Origin: Streptomyces sp. Root1304
GTDB taxonomy: Bacteria; Actinomycetota; Actinomycetes; Streptomycetales; Streptomycetaceae
Assembly: GCF_001426405.1 (NCBI RefSeq)
Contig: NZ_LMEP01000001.1
Span: 497,241 to 561,240 of the forward strand
Length of the DNA stretch: 64,000 nt
Direction of reading: 5' to 3'
The position numbers were made by a program, and so were the translations under genes. Positions 39,104 through 47,442 of the stretch are shown here, piece by piece (within the stretch, counting starts at the first letter, position 1; every line of letters begins with the position of its first letter). The notes under the pieces are model-generated. The model was not told where the DNA came from, searched no databases, and worked only from the letters and a program-made list of their open reading frames with translations.

Positions 39104-39414
39104 CAGATGTCCTCACCCGTCCGCTTGGCAACGCGGATCTTGTTGCCCTCGTCGTCGAAGCGGTAACCGACACGCGTGACGACCTTCTTGCCGTCCTTCT
39201 CCACGACCAGCTGGACGTTGGAGACGTGGACCGGAGCCTCGGTCGTGACGATGCCACCGGCCTGCGACGGGCCGGCCTTGGTGTGCTTCTTGACCCGGTT
39301 GACACCCTCGACGAGGACACGGTTCTCACGGGGGAAGGCCGTGATGACCTTGCCCTGCTTGCCCTTGTCCTTACCGGTGATGACCTGGACCAGGTCGCCC
39401 TTCTTGATCTTCAT
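39103..39414 (-). CDS. rplX: 50S ribosomal protein L24
   Basis: A 103-aa assembly initiator with a KOW motif. [20 protein letters not shown], then [20 protein letters not shown] and [20 protein letters not shown]. Family length is normal. ATG start, two bases after the rplN stop, and a one-base overlap with rplE at its end. Clearly part of the rplN-rplX-rplE unit. Confidence 0.97.
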   Translation of the reverse strand: MKIKKGDLVQVITGKDKGKQGKVITAFPRENRVLVEGVNRVKKHTKAGPSQAGGIVTTEAPVHVSNVQLVVEKDGKKVVTRVGYRFDDEGNKIRVAKRTGEDI

Positions 39415-39416
39415 GC

Positions 39417-39785
39417 TTACAGCACCTCCGGCGCGAGCGAGATGATCTTCATGAACTTCTTCTCGCGCAGCTCACGGCCGACCGGGCCGAAGATACGGGT
39501 GCCACGAGGGTCGCCGTCGTTCTTGAGAATGACAGCGGCGTTCTCGTCGAAGCGGATGTACGAGCCGTCCTGGCGGCGGCGCTCCTTGACGGTGCGAACG
39601 ATGACCGCCTTGACGACGTCACCCTTCTTCACGTTGCCACCGGGGATCGCGTCCTTGACGGTGGCGACGATGACGTCACCGATGCCCGCGTAGCGGCGAC
39701 CCGAGCCACCGAGAACACGGATGCAAAGGATCTCCTTGGCACCAGTGTTGTCGGCGACACGCAGTCGCGACTCCTGCTGGATCAC
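39417..39785 (-). CDS. rplN: 50S ribosomal protein L14
   Basis: A 122-aa large-subunit protein at the subunit interface. [50 protein letters not shown] and [32 protein letters not shown] start with AGGAGATA upstream. It is separated from rpsQ by 106 bases with a hairpin, the classical boundary of S10 and spc operons in E. coli. Confidence 0.97.
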   Translation of the reverse strand: MIQQESRLRVADNTGAKEILCIRVLGGSGRRYAGIGDVIVATVKDAIPGGNVKKGDVVKAVIVRTVKERRRQDGSYIRFDENAAVILKNDGDPRGTRIFGPVGRELREKKFMKIISLAPEVL

Positions 39786-39818
39786 GTCTATCTCCTGATT
39801 TGTCTGCCGGTTCCCGGC

Positions 39819-39847
39819 GGGGTCGTGCCAACGGTCAGCACGACCCC
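39819..39847 (-). terminator. Hairpin between rpsQ and rplN (S10/spc boundary)
   Basis: GGGGTCGTGC (39819-39828) and GCACGACCCC (39838-39847) form a perfect 10-bp stem with a 9-base loop. No T-run follows. It stands at the point where S10 and spc operons are separate transcripts in other bacteria. Confidence 0.7.
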
Positions 39848-39891
39848 ACCGAGCCTGGCGGAACGAACTCGAAGGGTTACCCCTTCAAGAA

Positions 39892-40173
39892 TTACTTGGC
39901 CTTCTCGAGGATCTCGACGACGCGCCAGTGCTTCGTCGACGACAGCTTCCGGGTCTCCATCAGGAGGACGCGGTCACCGATGCCGGCAGCGTTCTGCTCG
40001 TCGTGAGCCTTGAGCTTGTTCGTACGGCGGATGACCTTGCCGTACAGCGCGTGCTTGACGCGGTCCTCGACAGCGACGACGACGGTCTTGTCCATCTTGT
40101 CGCTGACGACCAGGCCCTCGCGGACCTTGCGAGCGTTGCGCTCGGTCTTCTCAGTCACGTTGCTCTCGCTCAT
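39892..40173 (-). CDS. rpsQ: 30S ribosomal protein S17
   Basis: A 93-aa OB-fold protein that binds 16S r[23 protein letters not shown], then [20 protein letters not shown] and [38 protein letters not shown]. The N-terminus is about ten residues longer than in E. coli. ATG overlaps the rpmC stop by one base (TGATG), coupling the two. Confidence 0.97.
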   Translation of the reverse strand: MSESNVTEKTERNARKVREGLVVSDKMDKTVVVAVEDRVKHALYGKVIRRTNKLKAHDEQNAAGIGDRVLLMETRKLSSTKHWRVVEILEKAK

Positions 40174-40397
40174 CAGACGTTCTCCACCGTCTCGATGCCC
40201 AGCTCGCGCTCGCGCATCAGGGTGTAGATCCGGGCGATGTCCTTACGGACGGACTTGAGCCGACCGTGGTTCTCGAGCTGGCCCGTCGCCGCCTGGAAGC
40301 GGAGGTTGAACAGCTCTTCCTTGGCCTCGCGGAGCTTGTTGAGAAGCTCCTCGTTGCCCAGCTCGCGCAGCTCGGACGCCTTGGTACCGGCCGACAT
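40173..40397 (-). CDS. rpmC: 50S ribosomal protein L29
   Basis: A 74-aa two-helix protein at the exit tunnel, a docking site for SRP and trigger factor with L23. [69 protein letters not shown]. The ATG at 40397 overlaps the rplP stop by one base; a GTG one codon upstream is also possible. Overlaps rpsQ start at its other end. Confidence 0.97.
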   Translation of the reverse strand: MSAGTKASELRELGNEELLNKLREAKEELFNLRFQAATGQLENHGRLKSVRKDIARIYTLMRERELGIETVENV

Positions 40398-40816
40398 CAC
40401 AGCTCACCTGCTTCGCGCTTCACGATCTTGCACTTCATCGGCAGCTTGTGGGCCGCACGGGTCAGGGCCTCGCGCGCGATCTTCTCGTTCGGGTAGGACA
40501 GTTCGAACATCACCCGACCCGGCTTGACGTTCGCGATCCACCACTCCGGAGAACCCTTACCGGAACCCATGCGGGTCTCGGCGGGCTTCTTCGTCAGCGG
40601 GCGGTCCGGGTAGATGTTGATCCAGACCTTGCCGCCACGCTTGATGTGGCGGGTCATCGCGATACGAGCCGCCTCGATCTGGCGGTTGGTCACGTACGCC
40701 GGCGTGAGGGCCTGAATGCCGTACTCGCCGAACGCAACCTGCGTACCACCCTTGCTCATACCCGAGCGCTTGGGGTGGTGCTGCTTGCGGTGCTTGACCC
40801 TACGGGGGATCAGCAT
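40397..40816 (-). CDS. rplP: 50S ribosomal protein L16
   Basis: A 139-aa protein near the A site and the antibiotic-binding region. [20 protein letters not shown], then [40 protein letters not shown] and [33 protein letters not shown]. Arg and Gly at the usual contact positions are unchanged as far as can be judged. ATG start, five bases after rpsC; stop overlaps the rpmC start. Confidence 0.97.
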   Translation of the reverse strand: MLIPRRVKHRKQHHPKRSGMSKGGTQVAFGEYGIQALTPAYVTNRQIEAARIAMTRHIKRGGKVWINIYPDRPLTKKPAETRMGSGKGSPEWWIANVKPGRVMFELSYPNEKIAREALTRAAHKLPMKCKIVKREAGEL

Positions 40817-40821
40817 TTCGG

Positions 40822-41670
40822 TCAGGCCTCCGTTCCGGTGCTCTCAGCCGGAGCGGCAGCGGCGGCGGGAGCCTCGGCCTTGGGGGCCTCGGCAGCCGAC
40901 GCGGACTGCTGCTGCGGCTTGCGGCCGCGGCCGCCACGCTCGCCACCACGGCCACCACGGCCGGCGGGACGGTCGCCAGCGCCGGCACCACGGGCCGGGC
41001 GGTTACCCGCACGGGCCGCAGCGTTCTCGGCGCGGACCTCGGCGATGTTCTTGACGTCGCCCTTGTAGATCCAGACCTTGACGCCAATGCGACCGAAGGT
41101 CGTCTTGGCCTCGAAGAAGCCGTAGTCCACGTTCGCGCGGAGCGTGTGCAGCGGCACACGGCCCTCGCGGTAGAACTCCGAGCGGGACATCTCGGCGCCG
41201 CCGAGACGACCGCCGCACTGGATCTTGATGCCCTTGGCGCCGGCCTTCATCGTGCCCTGCATGCTCTTACGCATGGCGCGACGGAAGGAGACGCGGGAGG
41301 AGAGCTGCTCGGCAACGGCCTGGGCGACCAGCTGAGCGTCCATCTCGGGGTTCTTGACCTCGAGGATGTTCAGCTGGACCTGCTTGCCCGTGAGCTTCTC
41401 GAGGTCGCCGCGGATGCGGTCGGCCTCGGCGCCACGGCGGCCGATGACGATGCCGGGACGCGCGGTGTGGATGTCCACCCGCACACGGTCACGGGTGCGC
41501 TCGATCTCAACCTTCGAGATGCCGGCGCGCTCCATGCCGGACGTCATCATCCGACGGATGGCGACGTCTTCCTTGACGTAGTCCTTGTACAGCTTGTCGG
41601 CGTACCAACGGGACTTGAAGTCCGTGGTGATGCCGAGCCGGAACCCATGCGGGTTAACCTTCTGGCCCAT
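40822..41670 (-). CDS. rpsC: 30S ribosomal protein S3 with RGG/Ala-rich tail
   Basis: A 282-aa protein at the mRNA entry, part of the ribosomal helicase. [22 protein letters not shown] domain with [25 protein letters not shown] signature ([17 protein letters not shown]) and C-terminal domain [22 protein letters not shown]. Beyond about residue 212 it has a 70-residue extension with RGG-type repeats ([18 protein letters not shown]) followed by Ala/Glu/Pro repeats, characteristic of actinobacterial S3 but long here. ATG overlaps rplV stop by one base (TAATG). Confidence 0.97.
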   Translation of the reverse strand: MGQKVNPHGFRLGITTDFKSRWYADKLYKDYVKEDVAIRRMMTSGMERAGISKVEIERTRDRVRVDIHTARPGIVIGRRGAEADRIRGDLEKLTGKQVQLNILEVKNPEMDAQLVAQAVAEQLSSRVSFRRAMRKSMQGTMKAGAKGIKIQCGGRLGGAEMSRSEFYREGRVPLHTLRANVDYGFFEAKTTFGRIGVKVWIYKGDVKNIAEVRAENAAARAGNRPARGAGAGDRPAGRGGRGGERGGRGRKPQQQSASAAEAPKAEAPAAAAAPAESTGTEA

Positions 41671-42017
41671 TACCGGGTTCCTTCCTTGCTGCTGACGACC
41701 ACGGTGATGTGGCTGGTCCGCTTACGGATCCGGTAGGCACGGCCCTGGGCACGCGGACGGAACCGCTTCAGGGTCGGGCCCTCATCCACAAACGCCTCGC
41801 TGATGACCAGCGAAGAGGCGTCCGTGTGGTCGTAGTTGTGTGCAGCGTTGGCAATGGCGCTGTCCAGCACCTTGCCAACCGGCACGCTCGCGGCCTGCGG
41901 GGCGAAACGCAGGACCGCCTGAGCCTCCGTGGCGTCCATGCCACGGATAAGGTCCACCACTCGGCGGGCCTTCATGGGCGTGACGCGGATGTACCGCGCC
42001 TGGGCCCTGGCTTCCAT
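41670..42017 (-). CDS. rplV: 50S ribosomal protein L22
   Basis: A 115-aa protein whose loop lines the peptide exit tunnel. [41 protein letters not shown] and the loop region [24 protein letters not shown] are standard, without insertions at the macrolide-related loop. The ATG at 42017 is chosen because AAGGAC precedes it and because of family length; an upstream in-frame ATG would add ten residues. Stop overlaps the rpsC start. Confidence 0.96.
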   Translation of the reverse strand: MEARAQARYIRVTPMKARRVVDLIRGMDATEAQAVLRFAPQAASVPVGKVLDSAIANAAHNYDHTDASSLVISEAFVDEGPTLKRFRPRAQGRAYRIRKRTSHITVVVSSKEGTR

Positions 42018-42059
42018 GGTTGTCCTTCCAGTGTCTGTCATGGTCATTCCACCCCGCTA

Positions 42060-42341
42060 CTAGCGGCGCTTCGACTTCCGGTCGTCCTTCACGTGACCCC
42101 GGAAGGTGCGCGTCGGCGAGAACTCGCCGAGCTTGTGGCCGACCATCGACTCGGTGACAAACACCGGAATGTGGGTCTTGCCGTTGTGCACCGCGATCGT
42201 GTGGCCGAGCATGGCCGGGATGATCATCGAGCGACGGGACCAGGTCTTGATGACGTTCTTGGTACCGGCTTCGTTCTGAGCGTCCACCTTCTTTACGAGG
42301 TGGCCGTCAACGAAGGGTCCCTTCTTGAGACTGCGCGGCAT
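42060..42341 (-). CDS. rpsS: 30S ribosomal protein S19
   Basis: A 93-aa head protein of the small subunit: [45 protein letters not shown] and [22 protein letters not shown]. Family length. ATG start with GAGCGGG upstream, 12 bases after the rplB stop, in the conserved rplB-rpsS-rplV-rpsC order. Confidence 0.97.
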   Translation of the reverse strand: MPRSLKKGPFVDGHLVKKVDAQNEAGTKNVIKTWSRRSMIIPAMLGHTIAVHNGKTHIPVFVTESMVGHKLGEFSPTRTFRGHVKDDRKSKRR

Positions 42342-42353
42342 CTAAACCCGCTC

Positions 42354-43190
42354 CTAGCGCTTCTTGTTCGTCTTGCGGCGGCGGACGATGTACTTGTTCG
42401 AAGCCTTCTTCGGCGAACGAGTACGACCCTCCTTCTGACCCCACGGGGAGACCGGGTGGCGACCACCGGAGGTCTTGCCCTCACCACCACCGTGCGGGTG
42501 GTCCACCGGGTTCATCGCCACACCGCGAACGGTCGGGCGAACGCCCAGCCAGCGCTTACGGCCGGCCTTGCCCCAGTTGATGTTCGACTGCTCGGCGTTG
42601 CCGACCTCGCCGATGGTGGCGCGGCAGCGGGCGTCGACGAGACGGATCTCACCGGACGGCATACGAAGGTGGGCCATCGTGCCCTCCTTCGCCAGCAGCT
42701 GCACGGAGGCGCCGGCCGAGCGGGCGAACTTGGCACCGCCACCGGGACGGAGCTCGATCGCGTGGATCGTGGTACCGACCGGGATGTTGCGGAGCGCCAG
42801 GTTGTTGCCGGGCTTGATGTCAGCGCCGGGGCCGTTCTCGACGCGGTCACCCTGCGTCAGACCCTTGGGGGCGATGATGTAGCGCTTCTCGCCGTCCACG
42901 TAGTGGAGCAGCGCGATGCGCGCGGTGCGGTTGGGGTCGTACTCGATGTGAGCGACCTTCGCCGGCACGCCGTCCTTGTCGTGACGACGGAAGTCGATCA
43001 CGCGGTAGGCGCGCTTGTGGCCACCGCCCTGGTGACGGACGGTCACACGACCGGTGTTGTTACGGCCGCCCTTGCTGTGCAGGGGGCGGACCAGCGACTT
43101 CTCCGGCGTGGACCGCGTGATCTCGACGAAGTCGGCTACGGAGGAGCCACGGCGGCCCGGCGTAGTCGGCTTGTACTTGCGGATTCCCAT
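42354..43190 (-). CDS. rplB: 50S ribosomal protein L2
   Basis: A 278-aa protein needed for subunit joining and peptidyl transfer. [20 protein letters not shown], then [20 protein letters not shown] and the signature [24 protein letters not shown], with the conserved His near residue 230. The basic end [19 protein letters not shown] is typical. ATG start with GAGGACTGAGAA upstream. It follows rplW by 40 bases. Confidence 0.98.
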   Translation of the reverse strand: MGIRKYKPTTPGRRGSSVADFVEITRSTPEKSLVRPLHSKGGRNNTGRVTVRHQGGGHKRAYRVIDFRRHDKDGVPAKVAHIEYDPNRTARIALLHYVDGEKRYIIAPKGLTQGDRVENGPGADIKPGNNLALRNIPVGTTIHAIELRPGGGAKFARSAGASVQLLAKEGTMAHLRMPSGEIRLVDARCRATIGEVGNAEQSNINWGKAGRKRWLGVRPTVRGVAMNPVDHPHGGGEGKTSGGRHPVSPWGQKEGRTRSPKKASNKYIVRRRKTNKKR

Positions 43191-43230
43191 TTCTCAGTCC
43201 TCGTCCGATTCCGGACGATCCAGACCGCCG

Positions 43231-43554
43231 TTAGGCGGTCGGACCGCCGAAGATGTCGATACGGTTGCCCTCGGCAAGGGTCACGATGGCGCGCTTGGTG
43301 TCCTTGCGCTTGCCGAAACCGGCCTTGGTGCGCTTGCGCTTACCCTGGCGGTTGATCGTGTTGACCCCGGTGACCTTGACCGAGAAGACCGCCTCGACGG
43401 CCTGCTTGATCTGGGTCTTGTTGGAGCCAGGCGCGACGATGAACGTGTACTTGTTCTCGTCCAGCAGGGCGTAGCTCTTCTCCGAGACGACCGGCTTGAT
43501 CAGAATGTCGCGCGGGTCCGAGAAGGTCTTGCTGGTGACGACGGCCTCAGTCAT
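43231..43554 (-). CDS. rplW: 50S ribosomal protein L23
   Basis: A 107-aa protein at the exit tunnel, the docking site for trigger factor and [43 protein letters not shown] and [36 protein letters not shown]. Family length. ATG overlaps the rplD stop by one base (TGATG), so it is coupled to rplD. Confidence 0.97.
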   Translation of the reverse strand: MTEAVVTSKTFSDPRDILIKPVVSEKSYALLDENKYTFIVAPGSNKTQIKQAVEAVFSVKVTGVNTINRQGKRKRTKAGFGKRKDTKRAIVTLAEGNRIDIFGGPTA

Positions 43555-44204
43555 CAGGCGTCGCTCCCTTCGGTCTCAGCGGTCTGGGGGCCAGACACGA
43601 AAGACTCGAGGGCGGCCTGGGTGAAGACCACGTCGTCGGAGACGATCACGTCGTACGTGTTGAGCTGGCCCGGCTCCAGGATGTGCACCTGGGGCAGGTT
43701 ACGAGCGGACAGCCACGCGGCCTCGTCGGAGCGCTCGACGACCAGGAGCAGGTTCTTGCGCTCCGAGATCTTGCCGAACAGCGTCTTCGCGGCCTTGGTG
43801 GAGACGTCACCCTCGACCACGCCGGTGACGACGTGGATGCGGGAGTGGGTGGCCCGGTCCGACAGGGCACCGCGGAGGGCGGCGACCTTCATCTTCTTCG
43901 GGGTCCGCTGCGAGTAGTCACGCGGCTGCGGGCCGTGGACAACGCCACCGCCGGCGAACTGCGGGGCGCGGGTCGAACCCTGACGGGCGCGGCCGGTGCC
44001 CTTCTGGCGGTAAGGCTTCTTGCCACCACCACGGACTTCGCCACGACGCTTGGTCTTGTGCGTGCCCTGACGGGCCGCGGCCAGCTGCGCGACGACGACC
44101 TGGTGGATCAGCGGAACGCTGACCTTGGCGCCGAAGATCTCCGCGGGGAGCTCGACGGTCCCGGTCTTCTCGCCTGCCGGCGAAAGGATGTCAATGGTGC
44201 TCAT
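43554..44204 (-). CDS. rplD: 50S ribosomal protein L4
   Basis: A 216-aa tunnel protein, which in E. coli also represses the S10 operon. [20 protein letters not shown] starts the protein; the extended loop [28 protein letters not shown] reaches the tunnel and shows no unusual change. ATG at 44204 is fixed by GAGGAA; the frame is open 34 codons further upstream inside rplC. It starts seven bases after the rplC stop. Confidence 0.97.
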   Translation of the reverse strand: MSTIDILSPAGEKTGTVELPAEIFGAKVSVPLIHQVVVAQLAAARQGTHKTKRRGEVRGGGKKPYRQKGTGRARQGSTRAPQFAGGGVVHGPQPRDYSQRTPKKMKVAALRGALSDRATHSRIHVVTGVVEGDVSTKAAKTLFGKISERKNLLLVVERSDEAAWLSARNLPQVHILEPGQLNTYDVIVSDDVVFTQAALESFVSGPQTAETEGSDA

Positions 44205-44211
44205 CGGTTCC

Positions 44212-44856
44212 TCAAACCCCCTTGGCCGCGGTGCGGACCAGGACGAGGCCACCGTTGGGGCCGGGGACGGCGCCCTTGATGAGCAGCAGACCCTTCTCGG
44301 CGTCAACGGCGTGGACGGTCAGGTTCTGGGTGGTCACACGCTCGTTGCCCATGCGACCAGCCATCTTCATGCCCTTGAAGACACGGCCCGGGGTGGCGCA
44401 GCCACCGATGGAACCGGGCTTGCGGTGCACGCGGTGGGCACCGTGCGACGCCTTGCCACCACGGAAGTTGTGGCGCTTCATGACGCCGGCGAAGCCCTTG
44501 CCCTTGCTCTTCGCGGTGACGTCGACCTTCACGCCGGCCTCGAAGAGCTCGGCGGTGATCTCCTGGCCGAGCGTGTACTCGGCGGCGTCAGCGGTGCGGA
44601 GCTCCACCAGGTGGCGGCGCGGGGTGACGTCGGCCTTGGCGAAGTGACCCTTGAGGGGCTTGTTCACCTTGCGCGGGTCGATCTCGCCGAAGGCGATCTG
44701 GACCGACTCGTAGCCGTCGACGTCGTTCGTACGCACCTGGGTCACGACATTGGGGCCGGCCTTGACGACGGTCACCGGGACGACCCGGTTGTTCTCGTCC
44801 CAGACCTGCGTCATGCCGAGCTTCTCGCCCAGGATGCCCTTGATGTTCTTAGCCAT
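44212..44856 (-). CDS. rplC: 50S ribosomal protein L3
   Basis: A 214-aa protein near the peptidyl transferase centre. [78 protein letters not shown] (read as the diagnostic L3 loop) and [25 protein letters not shown]. Length is usual. ATG start, 11 bases after rpsJ, second gene of the S10 operon. Confidence 0.97.
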   Translation of the reverse strand: MAKNIKGILGEKLGMTQVWDENNRVVPVTVVKAGPNVVTQVRTNDVDGYESVQIAFGEIDPRKVNKPLKGHFAKADVTPRRHLVELRTADAAEYTLGQEITAELFEAGVKVDVTAKSKGKGFAGVMKRHNFRGGKASHGAHRVHRKPGSIGGCATPGRVFKGMKMAGRMGNERVTTQNLTVHAVDAEKGLLLIKGAVPGPNGGLVLVRTAAKGV

Positions 44857-44867
44857 CTCGCGCGCCC

Positions 44868-45176
44868 TCAGAGCTTGATCTCGATGTCGACGCCCGCCGG
44901 GAGGTCGAGACGCATGAGCGAGTCAACCGTCTTCGGCGTGGGGTCGAGGATGTCGATGAGGCGCTTGTGCGTGCGCATCTCGAAGTGCTCGCGCGAGTCC
45001 TTGTACTTGTGCGGCGACTTGATGACGCAGTACACGTTCTTCTCAGTGGGCAGCGGCACCGGGCCCGCGACCGACGCACCAGTGCGGGTCACCGTCTCGA
45101 CGATCTTCTTCGCCGAGGAGTCGATGACCTCGTGGTCGTAGGCCTTGAGCCGGATGCGGATCTTCTGTCCCGCCAT
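44868..45176 (-). CDS. rpsJ: 30S ribosomal protein S10
   Basis: A 102-aa protein that also acts as NusE in antitermination. [20 protein letters not shown], then [46 protein letters not shown] (family signature) and [21 protein letters not shown] start with AAAGGAC upstream. It heads the long ribosomal transcript. Its leader carries a hairpin element that is also found before rpsL. Confidence 0.97.
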   Translation of the reverse strand: MAGQKIRIRLKAYDHEVIDSSAKKIVETVTRTGASVAGPVPLPTEKNVYCVIKSPHKYKDSREHFEMRTHKRLIDILDPTPKTVDSLMRLDLPAGVDIEIKL

Positions 45177-45251
45177 GGCTACTAGTAGTCCTTTGTCTCG
45201 TAACGCTCTGGAACCTGGTCGGCTGTACAAACTGCGGAGAGTCGCCCTCCT

Positions 45252-45276
45252 CCGACCCACGCGGTCGGGCGTGTCG
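45252..45276 (-). promoter_or_regulatory. Leader hairpin element shared by S10 and str operons (rpsJ copy)
   Basis: The plus-strand sequence CCGACCCACGCGGTCGGG followed by CGTGTCG is identical at 24 of 25 positions to 53941-53965 before rpsL. In the transcript it can form CCGACC-GCGTG-GGTCGG. Downstream boxes GTTCCAG and TTACGA are also found in both leaders. It ends 75 bases before the rpsJ ATG. Confidence 0.75.
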
Positions 45277-45291
45277 CACTCCCTCTACGCA

Positions 45292-45310
45292 GAAATCCCA
45301 GAGGGATTTC
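45292..45310 (-). promoter_or_regulatory. Small hairpin in the S10 leader
   Basis: GAAATCCC, AGA loop, GGGATTTC: a perfect 8-bp stem, A/T-rich for this genome, just upstream of the shared leader element. Confidence 0.6.
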
Positions 45311-45635
45311 CCAACCAAGGGGGCACGGTCGCCATGACCGCAGGCCGGGGGCGGCAGCACTGACTCCACTGGCCCACCGGGCGCCTGGTCGGCACCCCGC
45401 TGACGCTTCCCAGAAGATTCCCGTACGTCCGCCCCAGAGGAGCGACGAGTACTGTGGGACTCGCTTCCGGTCCTCCCGACGGGAGGCGCGCAGCATCGGC
45501 ACTCAACCGAGCAACCCCGACAGTCTGCCATACGGGGCCATCCGGCCGCCAATCGGGATCGAAGACTGTACCCCACGTCACGTACGGGCATGCGCCGGGC
45601 GCACGCGCCTCGCGCGTCCGCCCCCTCCTTCCCCC

Positions 45636-46886
45636 TCACCCCAAGCGCCGTGCGCGCTCCGTGAGATGGCGCCGCTCGGGGGCACTGGTCGTCCGGCGGG
45701 CCGCCTCCCGGTAGGCCGCGGCCGCCTCCTCCCGCTCGCCGAGGAGTTCGAGGAGATGCGCCCGGGCCGCGAGCAGCCGGTGGTGCCGCGCGAGGCGCTT
45801 GTCCCGCGCCACCTCGTCCAGCACGGCGAGCCCCGCCCCCGGCCCCTTCACCATCGCGACCGCCACCGCCCGGTTCAGGGTGACCATCGGATTCGGCCCG
45901 GTCCCCTCCAGCAGCTCGTAGAGCGCGAGGATCTGCGGCCAGTCGGTCGCCGCCGCGGACTCCGCCTCGTCGTGCACCGCCGCGATGGCCGCCTGGAGCT
46001 GGTACGGGCCGACCCGGCCGAGCGGCAGCGTACGGCTGATCAGCGCGACGCCCTCCTCGACCAGATCCGCGTCCCACCGCCCCCGGTCCTGCTCCGCGAG
46101 CGGCACCAGCTCGCCGTGCGGCCCGGTGCGCGCCGGCCGGCGGGCGTCGGTGAGCAGCATCAGGGCGAGCAGCCCCGCCGTCTCCGTGTCCCCGGGCAGC
46201 AGCCGGTGGAGCAGCCGCGCCAGCCGGATCGCCTCCGTGGACAGCTCGGGCACGGTCAGCGCGTCCCCGCCGCTGGCCGTGTACCCCTCGTTGAAGACCA
46301 GATAGAGCACGTGCCGCACCTCGGCGAGCCGGGCCGTGCGCTCCTCCCCCTCGGGCAGGGCGAGCGATCCGCCCGCCGCCCTGACCGTCTGCTTGGCCCG
46401 GCTGATCCGCTGCGCCATGGTCGCCTCGGGCACCAGGAAGGCGGCGGCGATCTGCGCCGTGGTGAGACCGCCGACCGCGCGCAGGGTGAGCGCGATCCGG
46501 CTCGGCGGCGACAGGTCGCGGTGGCAGCAGAGGAACAGCAGCGCCAGGGAGTCGTCCCGGTCGGTGCCGGGGTCCTCGTCGGCGGCGTGCGCGAGGAGTT
46601 CCGAGGCGGGGGTGGCCAGGGCGAGGGAGTCCTCGCGGCGGCGGCGCGCGGCCTCGCTGCGCACCTCGTCGACGAGCCGGCGCTGGGCGACGGTGACCAG
46701 CCAGCCGCGCGGGTTGTCGGGGACGCCCTCCTCCGGCCACTGCCGGGCGGCCGCGATCAGGGCCTCCTGGACGGCGTCCTCGCAGGTGTCGAAGGCGCCG
46801 TACCGGCGGACGAGCCGGCCGAGGACCTGCGGCGCGTACTCCCGCAGCAGGTCCTCGATCCGGTGCGGGTGGGGCGTCCCGGTCAC
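45636..46886 (-). CDS. ECF sigma factor, ECF42-type with C-terminal extension (pair 2)
   Basis: A 416-aa sigma factor with the same plan as the one at 6356-7627. Region 2 (about 15-85) has FDTCEDAVQEALIAAARQWP and GWLVTVAQRRLVDEVRSEAARR; region 4 (about 125-185) has LTLRAVGGLTTAQIAAAFLVPEATMAQRISRAKQTV. The extension carries VLYLVFNEGYTAS and VGPYQLQAAIAAVHDEA, then TPR-like helices. GTG start overlaps the DGPF stop as GTGA, so translation is coupled more tightly than in pair 1. Regulation is probably by its own TGTCGA-N17-CGAC promoter. It ends about 460 bases before rpsJ; the two are not evidently linked. Confidence 0.9.
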   Translation of the reverse strand: MTGTPHPHRIEDLLREYAPQVLGRLVRRYGAFDTCEDAVQEALIAAARQWPEEGVPDNPRGWLVTVAQRRLVDEVRSEAARRRREDSLALATPASELLAHAADEDPGTDRDDSLALLFLCCHRDLSPPSRIALTLRAVGGLTTAQIAAAFLVPEATMAQRISRAKQTVRAAGGSLALPEGEERTARLAEVRHVLYLVFNEGYTASGGDALTVPELSTEAIRLARLLHRLLPGDTETAGLLALMLLTDARRPARTGPHGELVPLAEQDRGRWDADLVEEGVALISRTLPLGRVGPYQLQAAIAAVHDEAESAAATDWPQILALYELLEGTGPNPMVTLNRAVAVAMVKGPGAGLAVLDEVARDKRLARHHRLLAARAHLLELLGEREEAAAAYREAARRTTSAPERRHLTERARRLG

Positions 46887-47245
46887 ACGTCCGCCGCGGA
46901 CTCGTGCAGCACCGGCCACAGTTCGACCGGGTCCACGTCCGCGAACGGCATGTCCGCGGCGATCTCCTGGGCTCGCTCCAGGCTGTCGCAGTCCAGCAGG
47001 TAGAAGCTGGCCAGGTACTCCTTGGTCTCCAGGTACGGCCCGTCGGTGACGGCGGGGGCCCCGCCCTCCCGGCGCACGAGCTGTGCGGCGGCCGCGTCGG
47101 CCAGTCCGTAGGCGCCGATCAGCTCGCCGCTCTCCCGGTACTTCCGGTTGAAGGCCTCCTGCCGGGCGATCGCCCCGGGCCACTCCTCGGCCGGGAAGGA
47201 CTCCCACTTGGCCTGGTTGCCGTAGATCATCGCGACGTACTTCAT
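46883..47245 (-). CDS. DGPF/YCII-family protein (pair 2)
   Basis: A 120-aa protein of the DGPF family: [20 protein letters not shown] starts it and [21 protein letters not shown] near residue 70 is the variant DGPF box (Tyr for Phe). The C-terminal half has [26 protein letters not shown]. Function unknown; the family is the typical target of ECF42 sigma factors. ATG start with GGGAGGAAA upstream. First gene of the pair, preceded by the conserved motif at 47298-47324. Confidence 0.9.
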   Translation of the reverse strand: MKYVAMIYGNQAKWESFPAEEWPGAIARQEAFNRKYRESGELIGAYGLADAAAAQLVRREGGAPAVTDGPYLETKEYLASFYLLDCDSLERAQEIAADMPFADVDPVELWPVLHESAADV

Positions 47246-47297
47246 CTCGGGTTTCCTCCCCGTACCGCCCGCCCCTGTGGCGCGCTGTCACCCTTCG

Positions 47298-47324
47298 GTC
47301 GGAGCCGGGACCGTCCGCTCGACA
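47298..47324 (-). promoter_or_regulatory. Predicted ECF42 promoter of DGPF/sigma pair 2
   Basis: On the minus strand TGTCGA (47324-47319), a 17-base spacer and CGAC (47301-47298), 53 bases before the DGPF ATG. Motif, spacing and distance match pair 1 (8111-8137), although the surrounding sequence differs. Confidence 0.75.
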
Positions 47325-47343
47325 TCGGTCCTCACATCCGAGG

Positions 47344-47361
47344 GATCTTTTTTCGAAGATC
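47344..47361. promoter_or_regulatory. AT-rich inverted repeat in a divergent promoter region
   Basis: GATCTT (47344-47349), TTTTCG, AAGATC (47356-47361). It lies between the divergent DGPF and PIG-L genes, just upstream of the ECF42 motif. Such AT-rich symmetry stands out here and could be an operator for either gene. Confidence 0.45.
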
Positions 47362-47442
47362 TTTTCCCCGGGGCCGGCCCGGCACAACCCCGGCGCTCGC
47401 ATATCCGTCTTGCAGGGGACCGATTGAGCGAAGGGCCCCGCC

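Larger units (their letters stand above)
45177..45635 (-). other. S10 operon leader and upstream region
   Basis: About 460 bases without a gene between the sigma factor gene and rpsJ. They hold the shared hairpin element (45252-45276), a second small hairpin (45292-45310), and presumably the S10 promoter, for which I find no convincing -35/-10 pair. The part above 45400 shows nothing recognisable. Confidence 0.6.
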
